Assembly: GCA_041672395.1 (NCBI GenBank)
Contig: JBAYZS010000019.1
Location: forward strand, 1-39,090
DNA length: 39,090 bases
From: UBA5287 sp041672395
GTDB taxonomy: Bacteria; Bacteroidota; Bacteroidia; Bacteroidales; Dysgonomonadaceae
Reading direction: 5' to 3'
In this document: in pieces, positions 17,179 through 24,893 of the stretch
How the letters are laid out: the number at the start of each line of letters is the position of its first letter
Numbering within the stretch: position 1 is the stretch's first letter
Notes under the pieces: model-generated
Databases searched by the model: none
Told to the model about the DNA's origin: nothing
Seen by the model: only the letters and a program-made list of their open reading frames with translations
Position numbers and translations under genes: made by a program

Positions 17179-17517
17179 ATGAACAAAACAAAAGATCTTC
17201 TGTACAAAGCATCAGCAATCATTATCCTGATAGCCGCTGTATTATATGCTTTTTATCCTCTAATTGCACCTTGGGTAATGGCAGTTGCTGTTGCCATTTT
17301 CACCATCATCACCATGATGACACCTTATCCCGGCAAAAGCATTCGGGGAAAGCGATTGTTCTTGTTTCAGGTGTTTTCATGTATCCTAATGGCTGTAGCC
17401 ACTTATTTGATGTTTATTAATAAAAATGAATGGGCCGTGATCATGGTCATAGCAGCAATCTTTCTTCTTTATTCATCTATTGTACTTCCCAAAGTATATG
17501 ATAATGAAGAAGATTAA
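17179..17517 (+). CDS. Conserved four-helix membrane protein of unknown function
   Basis: 112 residues with four hydrophobic segments (about 8-25, 29-46, 63-81, 86-104) and short polar loops, ending in the acidic YDNEED. I do not recognise a named domain; similar short proteins sit near xerD in other Bacteroidales. It overlaps the xerD start by 14 bases, so the two are translationally linked. The ATG at 17179 follows a plausible promoter and leader hairpin. No function can be assigned. Confidence 0.75.
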   Translation: MNKTKDLLYKASAIIILIAAVLYAFYPLIAPWVMAVAVAIFTIITMMTPYPGKSIRGKRLFLFQVFSCILMAVATYLMFINKNEWAVIMVIAAIFLLYSSIVLPKVYDNEED

Positions 17518-18427
17518 TCATGATTTTTCCTCGACAAAAGACTCAGTTATTGATAAATACAGACGTTATTTGTTACTCGAAAAGGGATTATCAAAGAATA
17601 CGATAGAAGCTTATATGACCGATTTGGCAAAATTGAATGCTTATGTTGATGTACAGAAGTTGATATATAATAAACTGAATTATACTCATTTAGAAGAATT
17701 TATAGCGGGGCTTTACGATCAAAATATAAAAGCTAGATCAATTGCACGAATAATATCTTCAATAAAATCATTCTTTCGTTTTTTAGAACTCGACGAGTAT
17801 ATAGATAATGATCCTTCAGAATTATTGGAGGCACCCAAAATCGGACTAAAACTTCCCGTTGTACTATCTATTGACGAGATTGATAGAATTTTGGGAGTGA
17901 TAGACCTTTCAACAATGGAAGGTACAAGAAATGCAGCTATAATTGAAACCCTTTACAGCTGCGGAATACGTGTGTCGGAGCTTACAGGCTTGAAATTCTC
18001 GAATCTCTATTTTGATGAGAATTTCATCCGGGTAGAAGGAAAGGGCAGCAAACAACGATTGGTGCCCATTTCAGATATAGCAATCGGCAAAATAAACAAT
18101 TACATTATTTACCGTAAAAAACAGAAAATTAAAAGAGGGAACGAAGATATAGTTTTTATTAGTTCAAGAGGGACCGCAATTTCGCGAATCACAGTATTTC
18201 ATTTTATTAAAGAATATGTTGAAAAAACAGGAATAAAAAAAGATGTGAGCCCTCATACATTCAGGCACTCTTTTGCAACACATCTGTTGGAACGCGGAGC
18301 AAATATTAGAGCAATACAAGAAATGATGGGACATGAAAAGATAACAACTACTGAAATTTATACTCATATAGATAGAAATTTTCTAAGACAAGAGATTATT
18401 GAGCATCATCCAAGGAATAAAAAATGA
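17504..18427 (+). CDS. xerD: Site-specific tyrosine recombinase XerD/XerC
   Basis: 307-residue recombinase that resolves chromosome dimers at dif. An N-terminal SAM-like core-binding domain (about 15-100) precedes the catalytic domain (about 115-300). All active-site residues are present: Arg156 (CGIRVSEL), Lys180 (EGKGSKQR), His251 and Arg254 (SPHTFRHSFATH), His277 (MMGHEKI) and nucleophile Tyr286 (EIYTHID). The ATG at 17504 (MKKINHDFSS) is preferred; an ATG two codons earlier (17498) is possible and a TTG at 17480 is unlikely. The location beside conserved housekeeping genes, not phage or transposon genes, marks it as the chromosomal Xer enzyme rather than an integrase. Confidence 0.9.
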   Translation: MKKINHDFSSTKDSVIDKYRRYLLLEKGLSKNTIEAYMTDLAKLNAYVDVQKLIYNKLNYTHLEEFIAGLYDQNIKARSIARIISSIKSFFRFLELDEYIDNDPSELLEAPKIGLKLPVVLSIDEIDRILGVIDLSTMEGTRNAAIIETLYSCGIRVSELTGLKFSNLYFDENFIRVEGKGSKQRLVPISDIAIGKINNYIIYRKKQKIKRGNEDIVFISSRGTAISRITVFHFIKEYVEKTGIKKDVSPHTFRHSFATHLLERGANIRAIQEMMGHEKITTTEIYTHIDRNFLRQEIIEHHPRNKK

Positions 18428-18459
18428 GCAAAATCTTCCCTTTCTAGCAGATAATTTTA

Positions 18460-18467
18460 TATATTTG
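18460..18467 (+). promoter_or_regulatory. Candidate -7 box for the dnaN operon
   Basis: TATATTTG fits TAnnTTTG, 47 bases before the dnaN ATG and 33 after the xerD stop. No -33 TTG at normal spacing. Confidence 0.45.
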
Positions 18468-18514
18468 TTCCACAAACAGAATCGTCGAAAAATAATATAT
18501 TAAATACATTCATT

Positions 18515-19639
18515 ATGAAATTTGTAGTATCAAGTGCAACATTATTAAACCATTTGCAAGCTATAAGCAGGGTTATTAATTCGAAAAGTACTTTGCCTAT
18601 TTTAGATTGTTTCTTGCTGGAATTGCAAGGTGATGAGCTATTACTCACAGCAGCCGATAGTGAAACTCGCTTGGAAACCAAAGTGGTGGTGAGTGATTCT
18701 ACAGGAAAAGGCAGTCTTGCTATCAATGCTAAGAATTTGTTAGACCCACTTCGTGAATTACCAGATCAACCATTAACGTTTGAAGTAAATGATGAGACAC
18801 TTGAGGTCTACATTTATTATCATAACGGGAAATACAATTTCGTGGGATTAAAAAGCGATGAATATCCGGTTCCTCATGATCTGAACGATACCGCCATGAC
18901 CTTGAAAATGGACTCTTCAATTTTGCTGAACGGTATCAACAAAACAGTTTTTGCTACGGCTGATGATGAATTGCGTCCTGTTATGAATGGAATTTATTTC
19001 GATATAACTGCAGATGATCTTACTTTTGTAGCTTCAGATGGACATAAATTGGTTCGCGTAATAACAAAAGATGCAAAAGGAGAAGGACGTTCATCTTTTA
19101 TCTTGCCCAAGAAACCGGCTAATCTTCTGAAAACGCTGTTACCAAAAGAGAACGGTGAAGTTGTGATTAACTTTGATGAAAATAATGCCTACATCACAAC
19201 ACCAAACTTTAAGATGATTTGTCGATTTGTAGAAGGACGTTATCCCAATTATAATTCTGTGATTCCTACCAATAATCCTAACTTTGTTGTATTGGACAGG
19301 TTGTCACTTGTTAATACACTGAAACGTGTTGCTGTATTTTCAAATCCAGCCAGTAGTTTGGTGAAATTGCAATTATCAGAAGACAGAATCGTTGTATCGG
19401 CCCAAGATATTGACTATTTGACTGCTGCAGAAGAAATTATCGCCTGCAACTATGAAGGTACTGTTATGAGCATCGGATTCAAAGCCATCTTTTTAGTGGA
19501 TATTCTGAATAATATTCCTTCTACAGAAGTAAAAATTGAACTTTCTGATCCATCACGTGCAGGAATTATTGTTCCTACAGAGAATGCAGATAATGAAGAT
19601 ATGCTAACATTGCTAATGCCAATGATGCTGAACGAGTGA
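18515..19639 (+). CDS. dnaN: DNA polymerase III beta subunit (sliding clamp)
   Basis: 374 residues, the family length, forming three tandem clamp domains of about 120 residues each. The protein dimerises into a ring around DNA and tethers polymerase III. Recognisable segments are the N-terminal MKFVVSSATLLNHLQAIS, the GLKSDEYPVPHD region closing domain 1, VASDGHKLVRV in domain 2 and the C-terminal LLMPMMLNE, where LMPM corresponds to the usual MPMRL tail. It starts a packed run of four genes with gaps of 15, 12 and 16 bases. Confidence 0.97.
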   Translation: MKFVVSSATLLNHLQAISRVINSKSTLPILDCFLLELQGDELLLTAADSETRLETKVVVSDSTGKGSLAINAKNLLDPLRELPDQPLTFEVNDETLEVYIYYHNGKYNFVGLKSDEYPVPHDLNDTAMTLKMDSSILLNGINKTVFATADDELRPVMNGIYFDITADDLTFVASDGHKLVRVITKDAKGEGRSSFILPKKPANLLKTLLPKENGEVVINFDENNAYITTPNFKMICRFVEGRYPNYNSVIPTNNPNFVVLDRLSLVNTLKRVAVFSNPASSLVKLQLSEDRIVVSAQDIDYLTAAEEIIACNYEGTVMSIGFKAIFLVDILNNIPSTEVKIELSDPSRAGIIVPTENADNEDMLTLLMPMMLNE

Positions 19640-19654
19640 TATAGATAATAAGAA

Positions 19655-20425
19655 ATGGAATTGAAATTAAAGAACCCCCTAGTGTTTTTCGATTTGGAAA
19701 CAACAGGTATAAATTTGGCTAAAGACAGAATAGTTGAAATATCATATTTAAAAGTTTTCCCTAACGGAAAAGAAGAATCAAAGACTAAACGGATAAATCC
19801 TGAAATGCATATTCCTGAGGAATCAACGGCAATTCACGGTATAAAAGACGAAGATGTAAAAGATGCACCAACATTTAAACAAATAGCAAAATCATTGGCG
19901 ATTCAATTGGAAGGTTGTGATATTGCTGGTTTTAATTCAAGTCGTTTTGATGTACCTATGCTTTCAGAAGAATTCTTGAGAGCAGATATCGATTTCGACT
20001 TTAGTAAACGGAAGTTTATTGATGTGCAAATCATTTTTCATAAGAAGGAACAACGCACGCTGGAGGCTGCTTATAAATTCTATTGTGATAAAACTCTGAT
20101 TGATGCTCATTCTGCTGAAGCAGATACACTCGCAACTTACGAAGTGCTTAAATCACAACTGGATAGATATCCAGATTTGCAAAATGATGTTGATTACCTT
20201 TCTAAAGAATACGGATCTTTTAACAATAATGTTGATTTTGCAGGTCGTATCGTTATGAATGATAAAGGTGTTGAAGTGTTTAACTTTGGCAAACATAAAG
20301 GAAAACCTGTCTTGGAAATACTTGAAAAAGAACCAGGTTATTATGGATGGATGATGGAAGGTGAATTTCCTCTTAACACTAAGCAAATGCTTACAAAGAT
20401 AAAACTTAAAGCATTAAATGGCTAA
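19655..20425 (+). CDS. 3'-5' exonuclease, DnaQ/epsilon-like DEDDh family
   Basis: 256 residues. The exonuclease domain (about 8-165) has Exo I FFDLETTG (Asp13, Glu15), Exo II GFNSSRFDVPML (Asp99) and Exo III HSAEADT (His152, Asp157), the full DEDDh set. A C-terminal part (about 205-250, FNFGKHKGKPVLEIL then PGYYGWMM) resembles the small domain following the nuclease in exonuclease X-like proteins. It probably proofreads or trims DNA ends; the place directly after dnaN fits a replication role, but it is not proven to be the replicative epsilon. Confidence 0.9.
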   Translation: MELKLKNPLVFFDLETTGINLAKDRIVEISYLKVFPNGKEESKTKRINPEMHIPEESTAIHGIKDEDVKDAPTFKQIAKSLAIQLEGCDIAGFNSSRFDVPMLSEEFLRADIDFDFSKRKFIDVQIIFHKKEQRTLEAAYKFYCDKTLIDAHSAEADTLATYEVLKSQLDRYPDLQNDVDYLSKEYGSFNNNVDFAGRIVMNDKGVEVFNFGKHKGKPVLEILEKEPGYYGWMMEGEFPLNTKQMLTKIKLKALNG

Positions 20426-20437
20426 CTTGTTAGTGGG

Positions 20438-21109
20438 ATGAAGAGAACTTTATATTTATTGTTGATTGGTTTTTTAGTAATAATTGCTTCGTCATGTTCA
20501 AAAAAAGAAAATGAATTTGAATCTGCGAAAGCTAAAGTCAAGAATGAACGAAAGGATCGTTTTTTAGGAAATTACAATCGTGAGTTCAATGATTTACATG
20601 ATCTTCATCTTACAGCTGCATTACAAAATGGTGTTCAACCCATTGCTTTGAGAAGTGATACAATAATTCTGCAAGACAGCTTGTTACGATTACCTGATGA
20701 TTTAGAGTTGTTTAAGTTGTATGATTTAACGCATTCAATTCCTTTTCTGGTTCCGTCAGCAGCAAAATTATTGACAGATATATCAATTAATTTTCGTGAC
20801 TCTCTATATCGTAAAGATTTACCTTTGTACAAATTGAATGTTACCAGCGTAACCAGAACAGAAGAGGATTTAAGTAAGCTTGTGAAGCGTAACATGAATG
20901 CAAGTGATAATTCCGCTCATCGTTATGGAACAACTTTTGATGTTTCATGGAAGCGCTTTGACAAAATCGATAGCGATACAATAAATACTTTGTCACAAGA
21001 TCAATTAAAACTGATTCTTGCTCAAGTATTATTTGACTTGAAAAGCCAGGAACGATGTTATATCAAACATGAACGTAATCAGGCTTGCTTCCATATTACA
21101 GTAAGATAA
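20438..21109 (+). CDS. DUF5715-type lipoprotein with LAS-peptidase-like signature
   Basis: 223 residues. The N-terminus is a lipoprotein signal (LIGFLVIIASSC, Cys20). Residues 130-223 resemble the DUF5715 family. I also see features of LAS zinc peptidases (M15/VanY type): YKLNVTSVTRTEEDLSKL recalls the Ser-Gly-Tyr-Arg-Thr segment, SAHRYGTTFDV fits SxHxxGxxxD with His161 and Asp168, and the C-terminal CFHI offers His219 as third ligand. A peptidoglycan-cleaving periplasmic enzyme is therefore an inference. It lies between the exonuclease and truA genes with 12- and 16-base gaps. Confidence 0.78.
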   Translation: MKRTLYLLLIGFLVIIASSCSKKENEFESAKAKVKNERKDRFLGNYNREFNDLHDLHLTAALQNGVQPIALRSDTIILQDSLLRLPDDLELFKLYDLTHSIPFLVPSAAKLLTDISINFRDSLYRKDLPLYKLNVTSVTRTEEDLSKLVKRNMNASDNSAHRYGTTFDVSWKRFDKIDSDTINTLSQDQLKLILAQVLFDLKSQERCYIKHERNQACFHITVR

Positions 21110-21125
21110 ATTATATAGATTTTAA

Positions 21126-21878
21126 ATGCAACGATTCTTTATCACTCTAGCTTATAATGGTAAAAACTATGTGGGTTGGCAAATTCAACCTAATGGAATA
21201 AGTATACAGCAAGAATTGCAGGAAGCATTGAGCATTATTTTAAGACAGGAAGTTGAAATAACTGGGGCAGGACGCACAGATGCAGGTGTGCATGCAAGAA
21301 AAATGGTTGCTCATTTCGATTGGAATGGGCAACCTTTTAATCCAATAGAACTTGTTAATAAGCTGAATAGCTTTTTGTCTAAATCAATATCTATCAATGA
21401 TATCCGTCAGGTTAAACTTGATGCTCACGCTCGTTTCTCAGCTATTTCAAGAACTTATTCTTATTATATAACTACAAGCAAAGATCCATTCTTAAATGAA
21501 TTGACGCATCGGATTTTCTTCCACCCAAATCTCGAATTAATCAACCAATTGTGTACTATATTAAAAGAATACAACGATTTTACTAGTTTTAGCAAACTCC
21601 ATACGGATGTGAAAACTAATAATTGTGTGATATCATTTGCTCAATGTACAAAAACAAGTGAAAACATATACGTTTTTACTTTAACTGCCGACCGCTTTTT
21701 GAGAAATATGGTGCGCGCTATTGTTGGTACTCTATTGGAAGCGGGTAGAGGAAGACTTGATCAAAGGGGCTTGCGTCGTATTATTGAAGCTAAAAACCGT
21801 TGCTTAGCTGGTGATTCAGTACCGGGACATGCTTTATTTCTGGAAGATGTCATATATCCTAATAATATCTGGTTGTAG
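21126..21878 (+). CDS. truA: tRNA pseudouridine synthase A
   Basis: Isomerises uridines 38-40 in the anticodon arm of tRNAs. 250 residues, the normal length. The catalytic Asp52 is in GAGRTDAGVHA. Other landmarks are AYNGKNYVGWQIQPN near the N-terminus, ARFSAISRTYSYYI, and RFLRNMVRAIVGTLLEAGRG. It ends the dnaN-exonuclease-DUF5715 run, with 16 bases from the preceding gene; there is no T-rich terminator directly after it. Confidence 0.97.
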   Translation: MQRFFITLAYNGKNYVGWQIQPNGISIQQELQEALSIILRQEVEITGAGRTDAGVHARKMVAHFDWNGQPFNPIELVNKLNSFLSKSISINDIRQVKLDAHARFSAISRTYSYYITTSKDPFLNELTHRIFFHPNLELINQLCTILKEYNDFTSFSKLHTDVKTNNCVISFAQCTKTSENIYVFTLTADRFLRNMVRAIVGTLLEAGRGRLDQRGLRRIIEAKNRCLAGDSVPGHALFLEDVIYPNNIWL

Positions 21879-21900
21879 ATTCAAATCTTAATTTGATTAA

Positions 21901-22485
21901 CTAAATACTTATCTTTCTATACACATAACATCCTGCTTCAGTGGGATGATCAAGCGCATAATCATTTGGTTTCTCGTCACAAAGAATTTGAATGATCAGG
22001 AAATCGCCTATTGCACCTAATATAAATAAAAAGCCGAAGAAAAACCATATGAAATTTCCTATTAGATAGCTTATGATCAGTGGGATTACACCAAGTAAAA
22101 TGGCTGGCATAATGGCACCTAATCGATAATGCTTTATTTTCATAGGTTCAGCACAATGACAATATGGAGAAATAGTTTTCCAAATAATACCAAACTTAAT
22201 TGTTCTCCAACTTTTTTTTGCCGCAATCATCCAAGTAATTGCGTGGATAAATTCATGTAAAATGATTCCTATAAAACAGGCTATTATAATAATCAAAGTG
22301 TCAATCATGTATCTAGAAAATGACCAATCTTCAGTAAAATTATATATGATATCTTTCCAATATATAATCAAATATGGTACGAATAATCCAAGAAATAGTG
22401 GCCACATTATTCGAAAACCAAACTTATTTGCATCCTCAAGGTCGATGACTTTAGTTATTTTCTCATAGTCTTTTTCATTAGACAT
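21901..22485 (-). CDS. DUF3267 membrane zinc-binding protein (putative metallopeptidase)
   Basis: 194 residues with about four to five hydrophobic segments (26-44, 60-76 and two between 123 and 165). HEFIH (His77, Glu78, His81) lies at the end of the second segment, within IILHEFIHAITW, in the manner of intramembrane or membrane-anchored zincins. The family (DUF3267) is predicted, not shown, to be proteolytic. A cysteine-rich patch (SPYCHCAEP) follows. It stands alone, convergent with truA and separated from rho by a palindrome. Confidence 0.82.
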   Translation of the reverse strand: MSNEKDYEKITKVIDLEDANKFGFRIMWPLFLGLFVPYLIIYWKDIIYNFTEDWSFSRYMIDTLIIIIACFIGIILHEFIHAITWMIAAKKSWRTIKFGIIWKTISPYCHCAEPMKIKHYRLGAIMPAILLGVIPLIISYLIGNFIWFFFGFLFILGAIGDFLIIQILCDEKPNDYALDHPTEAGCYVYRKISI

Positions 22486-22586
22486 TTCATGAATTTTATT
22501 TGTTTATTATAGTAAATACTGTTAGCAAAATTACTGATTATTTAATAGATATGAAACTTAAAGAGTTATGATTTTATTACTTAACA

Positions 22587-22616
22587 AAATGGGCTGATCA
22601 TATGATCAGCCCATTT
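22587..22616. terminator. Perfect 30-base palindrome after rho, probable terminator
   Basis: Fourteen-base arms AAATGGGCTGATCA and TGATCAGCCCATTT around a two-base centre, 22 bases after the rho stop on the minus strand. The GC-rich inner stem and short A/T flanks fit a terminator for rho. There is only a weak U-tract (TTTTGTT on the minus strand). Confidence 0.75.
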
Positions 22617-22638
22617 ATATTATTTATTATCTATGAAA

Positions 22639-24567
22639 TTAGTCATTCATTGAGATAAGGAATTCTTCATTATTTCTTGTTCTTCTTAATCGAGTAAGTA
22701 AAAACTCCATTGCTTCAACAGAATTCATATCTGCCATATAATTTCGTAGTATCCACATACGATTAAGTGTGTCTTCAGAAAGAAGTAAGTCGTCGCGACG
22801 TGTACTTGAAGCAATAATATCAACTGCAGGAAAGACGCGTTTATTAGATAGCTTTCTGTCAAGCTGAAGTTCCATATTACCTGTTCCTTTAAACTCCTCA
22901 AAGATTACATCATCCATCTTTGAACCAGTATCTGTTAAAGCTGTTGCAATAATTGTGAGTGATCCACCATTCTCAATATTTCTTGCTGCACCAAAGAAAC
23001 GTTTTGGTTTGTGTAATGCATTTGCATCTACACCACCTGAAAGAACTTTACCTGACGCTGGTTGAACAGTATTATAAGCACGTGCTAAACGAGTAATAGA
23101 ATCAAGTAGAATTACTACATCGTGTCCACATTCCACTAAACGTTTTGCTTTATTTAACACGATTTCTGCAATCTTTACATGTCTATCTGCAGGTTCGTCA
23201 AAAGTAGAAGCTATTACCTCTGCATTGACACTGCGTTCCATGTCAGTTACTTCTTCAGGACGCTCATCAATCAACAAGATAATCATATAAACATCTGGAT
23301 GATTATATGCAATAGCATTAGCTATATCTTTCAATAACATCGTTTTACCCGTTTTAGGTTGTGCAACAATAAGTCCACGTTGCCCTTTGCCTATAGGTGA
23401 AAACAAGTCTACAACTCTACATGAAAGATTATCATTATGACCTTTTGTCAGGTTAAATTTCTCGTTTGGAAAGAGAGGTTTCAAATGATCGAAAGGTACA
23501 CGATCACGAACATCTTCTGGTTTACGTCCATTAATTCTATCCACTTTTACCAGTGGAAAGAATTTTTCACCTTCTCTAGGTGGACGAATAGGTCCTTCAA
23601 CAACATCACCTGTTTTCAGTCCAAATAAACGGATTTGTGATTGTGATACATATACGTCATCAGGAGAAGACATATAATTATAGTCAGATGATCGTAAAAA
23701 ACCATAACCATCAGAAATTATTTCCAATACTCCTGTTGAATTTAATATTCCATCAAAATCAAAAGTTGGTTCTTTTTCTTTTAATTGAACTTGTTGTGGT
23801 TGCTTTATTTGAATTTTATTCTTCTGTTGAACTGGTTGGCGTTGTTGTGGTTGTGATGGAGCTATAAGATCTTCTAAAAGAGGTTTTTCCTCCTCCAAAA
23901 TTGCTTCCATTTCCGGTATAATTGGCTCTTCTTCACTGGAAGAATCTTCCGCTACAACCAAAGGGAGTGTTACCGCAGAAATGTTTGGTTTCTCTTCATT
24001 CCTTTTTTTACTTGATCGAAATACCAATTGAGTCGGTTTAAATGGATGTTTATCTATAACCTCATCCACTTTTTTATCGTCTTTTTTTGCTTCAGGAGCA
24101 AAACTTTGTTGAAATATCTCAATAGATTGTTTTTTTATTTCTTCTTTTTTTGAGGTTTCTGCGGTTATCATATTAGCTGAAACCTTTTTAATTTCAGGAT
24201 CAGTTTTCTTAATTATTTGAGATTGAGTTGAAGTATTTTGTTTAGTCACAATTTCTTCTTCAATTGGATTAATCTCCTTTTTCCCAACTTTAATAACGTA
24301 CTTTTCCTCTTTTTTTACAGGTTTGATGTCTGTTTTATTATCTTGGGACTTTTCAGTTTTTTTCTGTTCCGGTTGGTTCTTGTTAAATAGCCTTGTCGAA
24401 GCTGAGTTGCTCAGTTTTTTTGTTTCTGCAATCGCTTGTTCATCGAGTATTTTATAAATCAATGCTTCTTTTTTATAAGCATCGGGACGTCTGATGCCCA
24501 TTTCTTTAGCTAGTGCACGCAATTCGGTGGTGAGCTTTTCGTTTAGTTCAATAATATTATATGTCAT
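22639..24567 (-). CDS. rho: Transcription termination factor Rho with long charged insert
   Basis: 642 residues, against 419 in E. coli. In order: Rho_N helical domain (about 5-45); a low-complexity, Lys/Glu/Gln-rich and presumably disordered insert (about 46-265); the RNA-binding cold-shock domain (about 275-350, GVLEIISDGYGFLRSSDYNY); and the hexameric RecA-like ATPase with Walker A QPKTGKT, Walker B VVILLDSITRLARAYN and the GTGNMELQLDRKL segment. Rho uses ATP to pull RNA from elongating polymerase. The insert is usual in Bacteroidota, and in Bacteroides thetaiotaomicron such a region has been linked to phase separation. A leader of roughly 190 bases precedes the gene. Confidence 0.96.
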   Translation of the reverse strand: MTYNIIELNEKLTTELRALAKEMGIRRPDAYKKEALIYKILDEQAIAETKKLSNSASTRLFNKNQPEQKKTEKSQDNKTDIKPVKKEEKYVIKVGKKEINPIEEEIVTKQNTSTQSQIIKKTDPEIKKVSANMITAETSKKEEIKKQSIEIFQQSFAPEAKKDDKKVDEVIDKHPFKPTQLVFRSSKKRNEEKPNISAVTLPLVVAEDSSSEEEPIIPEMEAILEEEKPLLEDLIAPSQPQQRQPVQQKNKIQIKQPQQVQLKEKEPTFDFDGILNSTGVLEIISDGYGFLRSSDYNYMSSPDDVYVSQSQIRLFGLKTGDVVEGPIRPPREGEKFFPLVKVDRINGRKPEDVRDRVPFDHLKPLFPNEKFNLTKGHNDNLSCRVVDLFSPIGKGQRGLIVAQPKTGKTMLLKDIANAIAYNHPDVYMIILLIDERPEEVTDMERSVNAEVIASTFDEPADRHVKIAEIVLNKAKRLVECGHDVVILLDSITRLARAYNTVQPASGKVLSGGVDANALHKPKRFFGAARNIENGGSLTIIATALTDTGSKMDDVIFEEFKGTGNMELQLDRKLSNKRVFPAVDIIASSTRRDDLLLSEDTLNRMWILRNYMADMNSVEAMEFLLTRLRRTRNNEEFLISMND

Positions 24568-24759
24568 TTAAAACGTATTGATTTTCTTTTTGACTTGTTT
24601 GCGCAAAAAATGTTGTTTGTTAAAGAAGGTGTTTAAATAAGAACAAAGCTCTAATTAAACATAGCTTAAAATGTTATCTATTATATAATTGAGAATTGTA
24701 ATTTGTTTTGAATTATGGAAAACAAAAGTTTCTTTTATTCTCCTTTTGAAGATTTGATG

Positions 24760-24767
24760 CAAAGGTA
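24760..24767 (-). promoter_or_regulatory. Candidate -7 box for rho
   Basis: On the minus strand this reads TACCTTTG followed by CATC, a strong match to TAnnTTTG. It would give a 5' leader of about 185 bases. No TTG is seen at the -33 position, which is occupied by A/T-only sequence. Confidence 0.5.
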
Positions 24768-24802
24768 ACATTTTTAATTTAATATATAAAATTGTATGAA
24801 AG

Positions 24803-24830
24803 TTTTTTTACAGTTTAAACTGTAAAAAAA
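24803..24830. promoter_or_regulatory. Perfect 28-base palindrome upstream of the rho promoter box
   Basis: Seven T's, the 14-base core ACAGTTTAAACTGT, then seven A's. T's lie 5' and A's 3' on both strands, the wrong polarity for an intrinsic terminator, so an operator is more likely. Its centre is about 63 bases upstream of the start predicted from the rho -7 box. Confidence 0.5.
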
Positions 24831-24893
24831 TACAATAAATCCATTAAATAAATGAACTTATTTAATGTTGTCAAAATCAATTAATCCAAACAT

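Larger units (their letters stand above)
24568..24893 (-). other. 326-base gap: rho leader, promoter box and palindromes
   Basis: No gene is seen. Reading on the minus strand from the DUF6340 stop, the gap holds an AT-only inverted repeat (24843-24866), a perfect 28-base palindrome (24803-24830), a promoter-like box (24760-24767), and then about 190 bases of AT-rich, G-poor leader before rho. Rho genes often control themselves through such leaders, which is inference here. Confidence 0.55.

Noticed and set aside
17504..18427. Tyrosine recombinase as a sign of an integrated element
   Set aside because: Its length, motifs and housekeeping neighbours fit chromosomal XerD; no attachment-site repeats or phage genes were seen.
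24803..24830. Palindrome as a terminator for the DUF6340 gene
   Set aside because: T's precede and A's follow the stem on both strands, the opposite of an intrinsic terminator.
24843..24866. Inverted repeat ATTAAATAA / TTATTTAAT
   Set aside because: The stem is all A-T and would be weak; listed only as part of the gap, not as a terminator.
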